This document shows positions 42,656-52,419 of a DNA stretch of 64,000 nt, piece by piece. The stretch's first letter is position 1. The number at the start of each line of letters is the position of its first letter. The notes under the pieces are model-generated. The model saw only the letters and a program-made list of their open reading frames with translations, made no database searches and was not told where the DNA came from. The position numbers and the translations under genes are program-made. This DNA comes from Clostridiales bacterium (GTDB taxonomy: Bacteria; Bacillota; Clostridia; Oscillospirales; Oscillospiraceae): positions 1 through 64,000 of the forward strand of contig JAJUJI010000006.1 in assembly GCA_029265405.1 (NCBI GenBank), written 5' to 3'.

Positions 42656-45600
42656 ATGGTTTACAGAGTTTACGTCGAGAAGAAAAAGGAGCTGGCCGTC
42701 GAGGCGGAGGCCCTGAAAAACGACATCAGGAGCTTCCTAATGATAGACGGCCTCGAGGAGCTGCGCCTTGTCAACCGCTACGACGTGGAGGGCATAGACA
42801 GGGAGCTGTTCGATTATTGCGTAAGGACCGTCTTTTCCGAGCCCCAGACGGACCGTGTCCACTATAGCCTGGATGACTTTGCTGGCGCGAGGCTGATCGC
42901 CGTGGAATACCTGCCCGGCCAGTATGACCAGAGGGCGGATTCGGCGGCTCAGTGCGTCCAGATAATATCACAGGACAGGCGCCCTGAGGTGAGGACGGCA
43001 AGGATATACGCCCTGTACGGCAGGCTTGGCGAGGCGGACATAGAGGCCGTAAAGAAATATCTCATAAACCCAGTGGAGAGCAGGGAGGCGGAGCTGGGCG
43101 AGCTTGAAACTCTGAAGGCCGAGTATCCGGTACCGGAAGGCGTTCCGGTGCTGAAGGGCTTCAGGGAGCTGGACAGGGTAGGCCTTGAAAGGCTCGTTTC
43201 CGAATACGGCCTTGCCATGGACGTTGACGACGCGGCGCTCTGCGCGGAGTATTTCAGAAGGGAAGGGCGCGACCCCACGATGACGGAGCTGCGCCTGCTG
43301 GATACCTACTGGTCGGACCACTGCCGGCACACCACCTTCAACACCGTAATTGACGGCGTGGAGTTTGAGGAGCCGCTGCTCAGGGAGGCTTACGGGGAGT
43401 ATCTGGCCATGAGGGAGAGGCTGGGCATTAAAAAGCCGATAACCCTTATGGACATAGCCACCATAGGCGCGAAATATCTCAAGGCGCAGGGCGGTCTGGA
43501 CAAGCTTGACGAATCCGACGAGGTCAACGCCTGTACGGTTAAAATCAAGGCGGAGATAGACGGCGAGGAGCAGGACTGGCTTCTGCTCTTCAAAAACGAA
43601 ACCCACAACCACCCCACGGAGATAGAGCCCTTCGGCGGCGCCGCCACCTGCATAGGCGGCGCGATACGAGACCCCCTAAGCGGCAGGAGCTATGTCTATG
43701 CCGTGATGCGCCTTACCGGAGCGGCAAATCCTTTGCGCCCCGTTTCGGAGACGCTGAAGGGCAAGCTGCCCCAGAGGAAGATAGTGACCAGCGCGGCGGC
43801 GGGCTACAGCTCCTACGGCAACCAGATAGGGCTGGCCACCGGCATAGTGGACGAGCTGTACCACGAGGGCTACGCCGCGAAGCATATGGAAATAGGGGCA
43901 GTCATAGGAGCTGCGCCCCGGAAAAACGTCAGGCGCGAAAAGCCCGCGCCGGGCGACGTCGTGCTGCTGCTGGGCGGCAGGACGGGAAGGGACGGCATAG
44001 GCGGGGCCACGGGCTCCTCCAAATCCCATACGCTCGGCTCGCTGGAAAGCTGCGGTGCGGAGGTGCAAAAGGGCAACGCCCCGGAGGAGCGGAAGCTTCA
44101 GCGCCTTTTCAGGAACGCCGAGGCGGCGCGAATAATAAAAAAATGCAACGATTTCGGGGCGGGCGGGGTATCCGTAGCCGTCGGCGAGCTTGCCGACGGG
44201 CTGCGGATAAACCTGGACGCGGTCACGAAGAAATACGAGGGTCTGGACGGGACCGAGCTTGCCATAAGCGAGTCGCAGGAGCGCATGGCCGTGGTGGTGG
44301 CGAGGGAGGACGCGGAGCGCTTCATGGCCCTGGCCGAGAGCGAGAACCTCGAGGCCTCCGTTATAGCCGAAATAACCGGGGAGCCGCGCCTTGTGATGCT
44401 CTGGCGCGGCGAAAAAATAGTCGATATAGCGCGCGCCTTCCTCGACACCAACGGCGCCGAGAAGCATATTGCCATAGCTCCCGCAGCTCCGCTGCCATAC
44501 GGAAAAAAGCCGCCGGAGAGCTTCCGGGCGGCCTATATGGAGCTGGCGGGCGACCTCAACGTCTGCTCGAAGCGGGGGCTGGGCGAGCGCTTCGACTCCA
44601 CGGTAGGCGCAGGGACCGTTTTGATGCCCTTCGGAGGAAAATATCAGAAAACGCCCATACAGGCCATGGTCCATAAGCTGCCGGTGGAGAGGGGAGAAAC
44701 GGAAACCTGCTCCTACATGGCCTGGGGCTGCAATCCCTTCATTCTGGAAAAGAGCCCCTACCACGGAGCGCGGCTGGCGGTGATAGAGTCCGTCTCAAAG
44801 CTGGTGGCGGCGGGAGCGGAATTTAAGGACGTATATTTGAGCCTTCAGGAATATTTTGAAAAGCCGGGGAAGGATCCGAGGCGGTGGGGCAAGCCCTTCG
44901 CTGCGCTGCTGGGCGCGCTTAAGGCCCAGACGGAGCTGGGCGCGGCCGCTATAGGCGGCAAGGACTCGATGAGCGGCAGCTTTGAAAATCTGGACGTGCC
45001 GCCGACGCTGGTTTCATTCGCGGTAACGGTCGGCCGGGCGGGGGAGGCCGTTTCGCCGGAATTCAAAAAGCCGGGCAGCCCCGTGGTTTGGCTGAGGCCG
45101 GAATACGACGCCTGGGGCGTCCCGGAGGCGGAATCTCTTAAAAGGATCTTCCGGGAGGTAAACGCGCTGACGAGGAGCGGCAGGGCGCTGGCGGCCTATA
45201 CCCCCGGCTTCGGCGGCGCGGCCGAGGCGGTAATGAAAATGTGCCTCGGCAACGGCCTCGGCTTTGAGTTTGAAAGCGGGGCGGCTTTGGACGAGCTGTT
45301 CGGCTGCAGCTACGGCTCCTTCATACTGGAGCTTGATGGAGAGGACTGCTCCGGCTGGTTCAGGCTGGGCAGGGTAAGCGAAAAGCCGGCGCTTGTCTGC
45401 GGGGCGGAGACCGTCACCATGGCGGAGCTTTCTGAGGCGTACGAGGGGAAGCTGGAGCCGGTTTATCCGCGCAGAGCCGGGGCCGCGGAAGCGGCGCCGC
45501 CTCCGGCGCCCAGCTTTTTCGCTTCTTCGCGGGTCAGGCCCGCTGTCAGGTCGGCAAGGCCGCGCGCGCTCATTCCCGCCTTCCCCGGAACAAACTGCGA

Positions 45601-46354
45601 ATATGACACCGCCGCGGCCTTCGAGAGGGCCGGGGCGGAGGCGGAAATCTTCGTCGTCAGGAACCTGACGCCGCAGGCCATCCGGGAGTCCGCGGAGGCC
45701 TTTGCCGAAAAGCTTCTAAACGCGCAGATACTAATGCTGCCCGGCGGCTTTTCGGCGGGCGACGAGCCCGACGGCTCGGGCAAGTTCATCACGGCCTTCA
45801 TGCGCAGCCCGAGGGTAAGGGAGGCCGTTTCCGACCTGCTGGAGAGGCGGCTGGGCCTCGCCTGCGGGATATGCAACGGCTTTCAAGCGCTGATAAAGCT
45901 GGGCCTCGTGCCCTTCGGCAGGATAATCGAGGCGGACGAGAGCTGCCCCACGCTGACCTATAATACCATAGGCAGGCACCAGTCGAGGATAGCGCGGGTA
46001 AGGGTCGCCTCCAACAAGTCGCCCTGGCTGATGAAGACGGAGCCCGGGCAGGTCTACGCCGTGCCCGTGTCGCACGGAGAGGGCCGCTTCGTCGCCAAAG
46101 GGGGCCTGCTGCGCGAGCTTATAGAAAACGGCCAGATAGCCACCCAATACTGCGACCTCGGCGGCAGGCCCTCCGGCGATATAGAGCACAACCCCAACGG
46201 CTCGGCGTGCGCGGTGGAAGGCCTCACCTCGCCCGACGGGCGCGTGCTTGGAAAAATGGGGCACTCCGAGCGCTGGAGGCCCGGCCTTATGAAAAACGTG
46301 GAGGGCGATTATGACATGAGGCTGTTTGAGTCGGCCGTAGAGTATTACAGGTGA
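42656..46354 (+). CDS. purL: Phosphoribosylformylglycinamidine synthase, single-chain form
   Basis: PurL makes FGAM from FGAR and glutamine. This 1232-residue chain is the large form with both parts: two PurM-like halves (DTYWSDHCRHTTFN; FKNETHNHPTEIEPFGGAAT; GAGGVSVAVGELADG) and a C-terminal glutaminase with nucleophile Cys1073 in ACGICNGFQ and the His motif PVSHGEGRF. Most Firmicutes use three proteins (PurS-PurQ-PurL); the fused form is known in proteobacteria and many clostridia. It closes the operon and is followed by a terminator. purC, purF and purB are not in the window. Confidence 0.97.
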   Translation: MVYRVYVEKKKELAVEAEALKNDIRSFLMIDGLEELRLVNRYDVEGIDRELFDYCVRTVFSEPQTDRVHYSLDDFAGARLIAVEYLPGQYDQRADSAAQCVQIISQDRRPEVRTARIYALYGRLGEADIEAVKKYLINPVESREAELGELETLKAEYPVPEGVPVLKGFRELDRVGLERLVSEYGLAMDVDDAALCAEYFRREGRDPTMTELRLLDTYWSDHCRHTTFNTVIDGVEFEEPLLREAYGEYLAMRERLGIKKPITLMDIATIGAKYLKAQGGLDKLDESDEVNACTVKIKAEIDGEEQDWLLLFKNETHNHPTEIEPFGGAATCIGGAIRDPLSGRSYVYAVMRLTGAANPLRPVSETLKGKLPQRKIVTSAAAGYSSYGNQIGLATGIVDELYHEGYAAKHMEIGAVIGAAPRKNVRREKPAPGDVVLLLGGRTGRDGIGGATGSSKSHTLGSLESCGAEVQKGNAPEERKLQRLFRNAEAARIIKKCNDFGAGGVSVAVGELADGLRINLDAVTKKYEGLDGTELAISESQERMAVVVAREDAERFMALAESENLEASVIAEITGEPRLVMLWRGEKIVDIARAFLDTNGAEKHIAIAPAAPLPYGKKPPESFRAAYMELAGDLNVCSKRGLGERFDSTVGAGTVLMPFGGKYQKTPIQAMVHKLPVERGETETCSYMAWGCNPFILEKSPYHGARLAVIESVSKLVAAGAEFKDVYLSLQEYFEKPGKDPRRWGKPFAALLGALKAQTELGAAAIGGKDSMSGSFENLDVPPTLVSFAVTVGRAGEAVSPEFKKPGSPVVWLRPEYDAWGVPEAESLKRIFREVNALTRSGRALAAYTPGFGGAAEAVMKMCLGNGLGFEFESGAALDELFGCSYGSFILELDGEDCSGWFRLGRVSEKPALVCGAETVTMAELSEAYEGKLEPVYPRRAGAAEAAPPPAPSFFASSRVRPAVRSARPRALIPAFPGTNCEYDTAAAFERAGAEAEIFVVRNLTPQAIRESAEAFAEKLLNAQILMLPGGFSAGDEPDGSGKFITAFMRSPRVREAVSDLLERRLGLACGICNGFQALIKLGLVPFGRIIEADESCPTLTYNTIGRHQSRIARVRVASNKSPWLMKTEPGQVYAVPVSHGEGRFVAKGGLLRELIENGQIATQYCDLGGRPSGDIEHNPNGSACAVEGLTSPDGRVLGKMGHSERWRPGLMKNVEGDYDMRLFESAVEYYR

Positions 46355-46370
46355 AGCGAAAAATGGATAA

Positions 46371-46404
46371 AAAGCGTCCCCCGGGATACCCCGGGGGACG
46401 TTTA
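46371..46404 (+). terminator. Terminator of the purine operon
   Basis: CGTCCCCCGGG pairs with CCCGGGGGACG around ATAC, followed by TTT. It lies between convergent purL and the SLH protein gene. Confidence 0.8.
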
Positions 46405-46429
46405 CGCGGAGTCGGTTCTTAGCTAGGGT

Positions 46430-49102
46430 TTATTTTGAAATGCTGTTGATGTAGATGGTGGTGGTCGTTGCGGAGGAGTTGCCGGAGCCGAGAGTGCTGA
46501 GGTAGTAGTCGTAGCGGTATGACCAGAAGCTTACCCTTACGGTGTAGCCGTCATTTACATAATCGGCTATCTGATCAAGCGTCGTGAGGTTGTAGCCGGT
46601 GAAGTCGATTATGGCGGCGTCGGCAGCCTTAAGGTCTGTCACGGAAGCGGTGGTTATCATGCCGTTGTAGATGCCGGTGATCGCCTCGCAGTTGACGACG
46701 ACGTTATCATCGCTCGTTCCGTCATACGCGGTAAGCGTGTAGTAGCCGTCCGCATCTATTTCGTAGCTGTAGAAGCCGGGCTGCAGATAGATGCCATAGA
46801 AGGCTATAGATGCGGGGAGCTCGGTCATCTTGAAGGTCTTGAGGTAATCCTTGTCGAGGAAAGCGGCGAGATAGAGATCCGTGCCGCCGTCGCTGTTGAT
46901 GGCCGAATGGTCTATATAGGAGCTGCGGTAGGTCTTGGAGTCATATCCGGAGGAGTAGATATAGCTCGTTCCGGCCGTGGAAGCCGCCTTGCCGACAATA
47001 AAGACTTTGCTTACGCTGTAGTTGGTCGTTCCGGTGGTGATAAGCTCGGGATAGAAGTAAACCGTATAGGTGTAGCTGGAAGAGGGCTTCGTAGTCGTGG
47101 TCGTAACGGTTACGTTGTTGTTCGAGCCGATGTTGACGTAAATGTAGGTCACGTCGGTGTCGAGGAAGTAGCTTGCGCCGGAAATGCTTTCGCCTATCCT
47201 GTAGTTGCTGGTAAGCTTCTGAGTGGCGGTCTGCACGCCCGTATTGGAGAGCACGGCAACGGTTTTCTTGCTGTAATAGGTGCTGTCCGTCGAGGTCTTG
47301 AAGGTGTAGAGCTTGTTGACCGTTACGGCGGAGGCGTCGGTGGGTACTCCGCTGCTTATCGTGCCGCCGAGGCTGGTGTAGGTCGTGGGGGTAATGAGAT
47401 ACTCGGCGACGGCGCCCGTCTCGTCAACGCACTTGGCGTAGTAGCTGTAGCTGCCGGTTGAGCCGGAGGGATTGGTGTAGTAGATGTAGGCGACAAAGGC
47501 CAGATCGACGTTTGCGGCTTCAACCTCCGTGACCAGGGCGTACTGTCCCTTATAGTCAAGATAGAGGTCGTATGTGCCGCCGACCTTGACGGTGTCGCTG
47601 GTCAGCTTGGAAGAGAAGCTCTTAAGGTAAGTGCCGTTGATGGTGTTGAACAGGTCGTTGCCGTAGGTGCTTACGTATACGTTTTCGACCTTGGTGCACT
47701 TGGTAAGAGTGTAGACGTTGCCGGACTTGACGACGCTGACATAGTCGCCCTTGGCGATGCCGTCATACTCATTGACCACGTCGGAGGCTGAATTGTTGGA
47801 CAGCTCGCCCGTATACGAAAGCGTAATGGACTCGGAGCCGGAGGTGGTCGTTATTTTGGTGACCTTTTCAACGGTATAGCTGGACGCCTTATAGCCTATG
47901 ACGACGCCGGAGTCGTCCAGTATGAAGGAGCCGGTGAGGGTCAGGTTGGTTTCAGCCGGGATATTGTCGGCCAGATCGGCTATATAGGCCTTTGTGTAGG
48001 TATTGGTAATGTTGTAGCCGTATGTGCCGGAGCTGTTCTCGGTTGTGGCTGTAACGTTGACGTTGTTCAGCCAGTAGGTGAAGCCGTTCGCGGGGGTCTT
48101 GTCGGCACTATATGAAGCGATGCTCATTTTGGCTCCGCCGAGGTTGTTGTAAATCGTTTTCCAAGCTACAAAGAAGACCGAGATCTCCTTGCTCAGATCC
48201 TGGACGGAGTATACATTGTAATACTTGTTGCCGTCGTCGTCCTTCTTCTGGGTGCTGTTGTAGTAGACGGTCACCTTGTGGCCTATGAGGCTGTCGGGCG
48301 CGCTGAAATTGAGGTTGATTGTGTAGGCCGTGGAGCCGCTCATGTAGGTGAGCTGCGTATAGGCCTCGCCGCCGGTCTTGTTGGCGACTATTACTCCGTC
48401 GACCTCGCTGTAATTGTACTTGGTGGCAGCATAGGTAGTCGAGCTGGTGTCCTTGTAGGAGTAGCCGTCGTCCGAGGAATAGGCGACGAGGGCTACTTTG
48501 GTCATGGCGTTGAACACGTACAGGGCGGCTTCCTCGCGGGTCGCGGCCGCGTCATAGTCGGCGGCTTCGGAATCTTCGTATACTCCGAGGTCAATGGCCA
48601 GGTTGAATACGTTGACGTCCCAGCCGATGCCGGTGAACTCGTCGGCCTTGCCGTAGCCGCAGGCGGCCAGCAGCATCTTGGCCAGCTGGGTGGCGGTGAC
48701 GCTGTCGTTGGGGCCGAACTTGCCGTTGCCGTAGCCGCTGATGATGCCCTTGCTGGCCAGGTAGTAGACGTACTTGGCGGACCAGTCGGTAGCCTTGACG
48801 TCGTCGAACATGGCCTTGGCGGGCAGCTTCTCGGCGGCGTCCTTGCCGAGCATCATGTAGGCGATCATCTTGGCCGCCTGGGCGCGGGTCACGTTACCGG
48901 CGGGGTTGAAATCGAACTTTCCGTCGCCGTCGTCGTCCGAGCCGGCGAGGATGCCCATTCCAGACATAACCTCAACAGCCGTAGAATAGCTGGGGTTGAT
49001 GCTGGAGGCATCGTTGAAGGCGGCGCCCGCGCCGATTGTGCACAAGCCGAAGATCATGGCGAATGCGAGCACAAGGGCGAGGGACTTCTTGATGTTCTTC
49101 AT
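46430..49102 (-). CDS. SLH-domain surface (S-layer-type) protein
   Basis: The 890-residue protein has a signal peptide ending near ALA/AGA and three SLH repeats in the first 205 residues: NVTRAQAAKMIAYMML, then WSAKYVYYLASKGIISGYGN and DSVTATQLAKMLLAACGYG, then a third with TREEAALYVFNAMT. SLH repeats bind pyruvylated wall polymer. The rest is a Ser/Thr/Tyr/Gly-rich beta-type region with no recognised domain, unlike the Ala/Glu-rich neighbours. An AAGGAGGAAAAAC site precedes the ATG, one of the strongest in the window, fitting an abundant protein. Its length and make-up suit an S-layer subunit. Confidence 0.9.
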   Translation of the reverse strand: MKNIKKSLALVLAFAMIFGLCTIGAGAAFNDASSINPSYSTAVEVMSGMGILAGSDDDGDGKFDFNPAGNVTRAQAAKMIAYMMLGKDAAEKLPAKAMFDDVKATDWSAKYVYYLASKGIISGYGNGKFGPNDSVTATQLAKMLLAACGYGKADEFTGIGWDVNVFNLAIDLGVYEDSEAADYDAAATREEAALYVFNAMTKVALVAYSSDDGYSYKDTSSTTYAATKYNYSEVDGVIVANKTGGEAYTQLTYMSGSTAYTINLNFSAPDSLIGHKVTVYYNSTQKKDDDGNKYYNVYSVQDLSKEISVFFVAWKTIYNNLGGAKMSIASYSADKTPANGFTYWLNNVNVTATTENSSGTYGYNITNTYTKAYIADLADNIPAETNLTLTGSFILDDSGVVIGYKASSYTVEKVTKITTTSGSESITLSYTGELSNNSASDVVNEYDGIAKGDYVSVVKSGNVYTLTKCTKVENVYVSTYGNDLFNTINGTYLKSFSSKLTSDTVKVGGTYDLYLDYKGQYALVTEVEAANVDLAFVAYIYYTNPSGSTGSYSYYAKCVDETGAVAEYLITPTTYTSLGGTISSGVPTDASAVTVNKLYTFKTSTDSTYYSKKTVAVLSNTGVQTATQKLTSNYRIGESISGASYFLDTDVTYIYVNIGSNNNVTVTTTTTKPSSSYTYTVYFYPELITTGTTNYSVSKVFIVGKAASTAGTSYIYSSGYDSKTYRSSYIDHSAINSDGGTDLYLAAFLDKDYLKTFKMTELPASIAFYGIYLQPGFYSYEIDADGYYTLTAYDGTSDDNVVVNCEAITGIYNGMITTASVTDLKAADAAIIDFTGYNLTTLDQIADYVNDGYTVRVSFWSYRYDYYLSTLGSGNSSATTTTIYINSISK

Positions 49103-49359
49103 GTTTTTCCTCCTTTGAAATTTTAGTTACCCGAACATGAGGCGGGTGCTTGTATAATGATGCGCGGGCGGGGCCTGCGCCGTCATCCTTGAGGGGGCGG
49201 CGGAACCCGCCCCGCAGTGGAGCTGAATCCCGCCGCTTATGAGAAACCCGAAGGGCCCCTGCCGGAGCGGCTGTGCGCCGCCGCGGCATTCTCATGGGAG
49301 CCGCCGGGAGTCCTTGCGGGAAAAAGGCGCGGCGAGCGCCGCCATCAGTCTACGCGGGA

Positions 49360-49388
49360 ATTATAGCGCGGCTTATTCTGGAATTCAA
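49360..49388 (-). promoter_or_regulatory. Candidate promoter of the SLH protein gene
   Basis: On the minus strand TTGAAT (49388-49383) and TATAAT (49365-49360) are 17 bases apart. The gene starts about 250 bp downstream, so the 333-bp gap (49103-49435) would mostly be a long leader, as known for several S-layer genes. I saw nothing else in the gap. Confidence 0.55.
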
Positions 49389-49435
49389 CCCATATTAAGG
49401 AATTGTAACGCAAATGTAATAAGGCAAAAAGCGCC

Positions 49436-50092
49436 TCAAAGCATCTCGAAGTCGCTTTTGGGATGGCCGCAGACCGGGCATTTCCACGTTTCCGGAAGCT
49501 GCTCGAAGGGCGTCTGTCCGTCGTAGACATAGCCGCAAATTTTGCAGACCCATTTTGTTTTTTTCTCCGCGGCCTGCCTGCCCGGCACGATTCCCGTTTC
49601 CTTGAAGGCCTTGAAGGCCTCCAGGGTCTTGGCTTTCATGGAAGCCTGATAATCTCCGTAGATCAGCGGCTCTCCCTCGCCCAGCCAGGCGTCAGTCACC
49701 TCGCAGAAGAAGGCGGTGTGCGTCGAAAGCTCCTTTTGGTCAGTCACCCTGCAGCGGAAGTACGCCGCGGCCTTATCGAGGACGGGGAGGCCGCCGGCGA
49801 GCCTGTGCTCAACGTTGGCCCATTTGTCGGCGTCCCTCCCGGACTGGAAGCCGAAGTTGCCGATTACAAAGGGCTCCACGTCGCGGCCCAGGACGGATAC
49901 GGTGAACTCGCCCGTCTGCTTTATGGCCGCGTTTGTCTGGTTGGCCTGTATGCTGCAAAGGATCACCGTGGGAACAGGGGAACTGGTGGACTGGATGAAG
50001 GCGTCCACGACGCAGCCGGCAAGCTTCCCGTCAAGCTTGGAGCCAACGACATAAAGTCCGTAGGAAATCTTGTATAAAGCTTTTGTCTCCAT
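49436..50092 (-). CDS. Flavin reductase-rubredoxin fusion (high-molecular-weight rubredoxin)
   Basis: The 218-residue protein has an N-terminal FMN-binding flavin reductase domain ([36 protein letters not shown]). A C-terminal rubredoxin follows, with [12 protein letters not shown] and [16 protein letters not shown], giving the four Fe ligands. Such Hrb proteins pass electrons to flavodiiron oxidases or peroxidases in oxygen protection of anaerobes. GGAGGTG lies before the ATG. It stands alone with its own promoter. Confidence 0.94.
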   Translation of the reverse strand: METKALYKISYGLYVVGSKLDGKLAGCVVDAFIQSTSSPVPTVILCSIQANQTNAAIKQTGEFTVSVLGRDVEPFVIGNFGFQSGRDADKWANVEHRLAGGLPVLDKAAAYFRCRVTDQKELSTHTAFFCEVTDAWLGEGEPLIYGDYQASMKAKTLEAFKAFKETGIVPGRQAAEKKTKWVCKICGYVYDGQTPFEQLPETWKCPVCGHPKSDFEML

Positions 50093-50141
50093 TGCGCACC
50101 TCCGCTAAACTTTTCTTTTATAAGCAATATTTTCATCTATA

Positions 50142-50170
50142 AATTTAATTGGAAAACATATGCCGGTCAA
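50142..50170 (-). promoter_or_regulatory. Promoter of the flavin reductase-rubredoxin gene
   Basis: On the minus strand TTGACC (50170-50165) and TAAATT (50147-50142) are 17 bases apart, in an AT-rich stretch about 50 bp before the gene. Confidence 0.55.
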
Positions 50171-50345
50171 GAAAAAAGCGGCAAATGACATTAAAATGAA
50201 ATAAAGACAAAAGACGACCGTTATATATCGCAACCTGCATTCTTTTTATTGAAATTATTCCCATTTGCGCGTGCTCTCAGCCGGCCTCGCGGCTTCCCGC
50301 GAGCAACCGCCAGCGTTAGGGCTCATGTCGAAGCAAAGCAAAAAC

Positions 50346-52124
50346 TCAGCCGTAGTATTGCATGAAGTTGTCGTAAGCCTCCTGATAAATCCTGCGGCAA
50401 TCGCTAAGACCCATTTGATTTATTGTGTCAATGTAGCTGTCCCACTCGCTCATGCTCCGGTCTCCCGTGACAAAGGGAATATAGTTCTCGGCTATATATG
50501 TCACCAGGTCGGCGCTGACGGCACTAAGCTCCTCTTGCTGCTCATCGGTAAACGCGACGGAAGACGGGAAATCATATTCGCCCTTGTAGTCCGGTTCAGT
50601 CCAGAATTCAGTAATCTTAAGCAGCTCACGGCCCTGCGGATAGCAGTAATCCCTCCTCTGATCATGGAGACCGCCGTCGCTGAGACGGTCCATTGCATAG
50701 AGGCAGGTGGCGAAAATGGCTCCCTGTTCAAAGTTCAGCACAAAATCCGTCAGCTCGATTTCGCCGTTTTCATTATAATTCCAAACGGTACCCTCGCAGC
50801 CGTAAGAGCAGAAGAAAGAGCCTTCGGGGCTGTATGTCCAGTCGCAAAAGGTAATCAGAAGGGGTATATTTTCGCATTTGGCGCTGATGCCCCAGCTGCC
50901 GAAGGTCGCCCTGGCCAGCTTTTGGCCAAACTTAAGCTTCTGGTCCGCGGTCTTCCTTATTCTGGGGAGAGCTACATAATCGCAGTTTGGATCTTTAACC
51001 TGAGCCTGGAAGCCCTTAATGCCGCTGGCAGACGCATAGAATATGCCAAAAACGCTGTTATAAACGTTGGTCATGTATGCGTCGGTCGCATACGCGAAGC
51101 TGCTGAAATTCCTGTCGACAAGGTTTTCGCCGTACCATTTGGCAAGAAGGGCGGTGGCGTCCCGGTCGTCGTTGGTTGTAAGGCAGAACTGAACGGAGCC
51201 GTCCGGCATGACCTTCGGCGTCGGCAGGCCCGAGGAGGTGACGACAAGGTTGGTGTTGAAGCCCGCAAACAGCCAGCCGGAGCCCGGCTCGACAGACTGA
51301 TACAATGGGAGCGCCATAGGCTTATCAAGCTGCGTTTTAAACGCCGTAAGCGCGGCGTACAGGTCGTCATAGGTTATGATTTTATTCGGGTCTATGCCGA
51401 CGCTTCTGCACCAGTCGCCTCTAATGAATACGCCCATATTGGGAAACGGATAGGCCTCGATAAGCGGCATGAACGCGGACTTGCCCTGCAAGCCCCCGTT
51501 GACCCGCGCCGTAAGGTCGATATCGTTGTACTCCACCACGAGGCGGCGGTAATTCGGCGTGTAATCAAAGTAATCGCAGATATTGATTAGGTATCCGTCG
51601 TCGATGATTTTAGCCTCGGAATCCGAGTAGTAGGAGGCTATGCCGACAGAAAGGTCGTCCAGCGCGTCGGATGCCAAAAGCACGGCCAGATTTTCCACTC
51701 TGTTGGCATAGGCGACGATGTCCCATTCGAAATTTATTCCGCTTTTAATTTTTAGCTCCTGGTAATAGTCTATTCCGTCAAACCCGTCTTCGGGCAGATA
51801 TTCAGGCGACCATGTGCCCGTCCATACCGTCATGACCTCGCCGGTGGTCGACAGGGGCAGGGGATAGGTATAAAAGTCGGTAGGATAACCGTTTTCGTCG
51901 AGCTCATACTTGCCGAGAGCAAAATTGTAAGGTGAAGCCTCTGACGGCGCCGCCGTTTCGCTCGGGGCCGGCTCGTTTCCTTGGATGTTTGCGCCCGTAT
52001 CCGCTCCAGTACCGTCCTTTGCCGGGGCGTTGCCGCCTGCTCCTGTGTTCGCTTTGCTTCCGCAGCCTGCAAATAACGTGATGATAAGCATAAGCGCGGA
52101 AATCAGGGCCGCTTTCCTTTTCAT
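50346..52124 (-). CDS. Extracellular solute-binding lipoprotein (paralogue 2)
   Basis: The 592-residue protein has a lipoprotein signal peptide with lipobox LFAGC and a low-complexity linker. A LipO/YtcQ-type domain follows, with YPLPLSTTGEVMTVW near the start and NIPLLITFCDWTYSPEG later, matching the proteins at 30768-32528 and 57037-58803. ATG 52124 follows AAGGAGG; an upstream in-frame ATG at 52151 has no site. No ABC permease is near. It seems to be a single-gene unit. Confidence 0.92.
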   Translation of the reverse strand: MKRKAALISALMLIITLFAGCGSKANTGAGGNAPAKDGTGADTGANIQGNEPAPSETAAPSEASPYNFALGKYELDENGYPTDFYTYPLPLSTTGEVMTVWTGTWSPEYLPEDGFDGIDYYQELKIKSGINFEWDIVAYANRVENLAVLLASDALDDLSVGIASYYSDSEAKIIDDGYLINICDYFDYTPNYRRLVVEYNDIDLTARVNGGLQGKSAFMPLIEAYPFPNMGVFIRGDWCRSVGIDPNKIITYDDLYAALTAFKTQLDKPMALPLYQSVEPGSGWLFAGFNTNLVVTSSGLPTPKVMPDGSVQFCLTTNDDRDATALLAKWYGENLVDRNFSSFAYATDAYMTNVYNSVFGIFYASASGIKGFQAQVKDPNCDYVALPRIRKTADQKLKFGQKLARATFGSWGISAKCENIPLLITFCDWTYSPEGSFFCSYGCEGTVWNYNENGEIELTDFVLNFEQGAIFATCLYAMDRLSDGGLHDQRRDYCYPQGRELLKITEFWTEPDYKGEYDFPSSVAFTDEQQEELSAVSADLVTYIAENYIPFVTGDRSMSEWDSYIDTINQMGLSDCRRIYQEAYDNFMQYYG

Positions 52125-52167
52125 AATTTTTCCTCCTTCATAAAAATGCAATATAATAGTAATATAT

Positions 52168-52196
52168 TATTTATTGCACCGTAATTGTTATGTCAA
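52168..52196 (-). promoter_or_regulatory. Promoter of solute-binding protein 2
   Basis: On the minus strand TTGACA (52196-52191) and TAAATA (52173-52168) are 17 bases apart. TGCAATA and TATTGCA arms at 52147 and 52178 flank the -10 region and could form an operator. Confidence 0.6.
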
Positions 52197-52366
52197 TATA
52201 TTCATATACATTTTGCCTAATTTTGGAATTATGAATAGTTGAACGGCTCCGTTTTAGGTACATATGCGATATGGCATGGCGCATGCTATATTTGACGGCA
52301 TTGTTGGGGCAATGCGCATCAATAAAATGAAAGCGCTGGATTTGCGGCTCGGCGCGTTGTTTCGCA

Positions 52367-52395
52367 TTGCGGCGGGGGCGCGCTTATGGTATAGT
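52367..52395 (+). promoter_or_regulatory. Promoter of the GT39-like gene
   Basis: TTGCGG (52367-52372) and TATAGT (52390-52395) are 17 bases apart, 25 bp before the start codon. Confidence 0.55.
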
Positions 52396-52419
52396 TGGCG
52401 CATGGAGCGGGACGGATAA

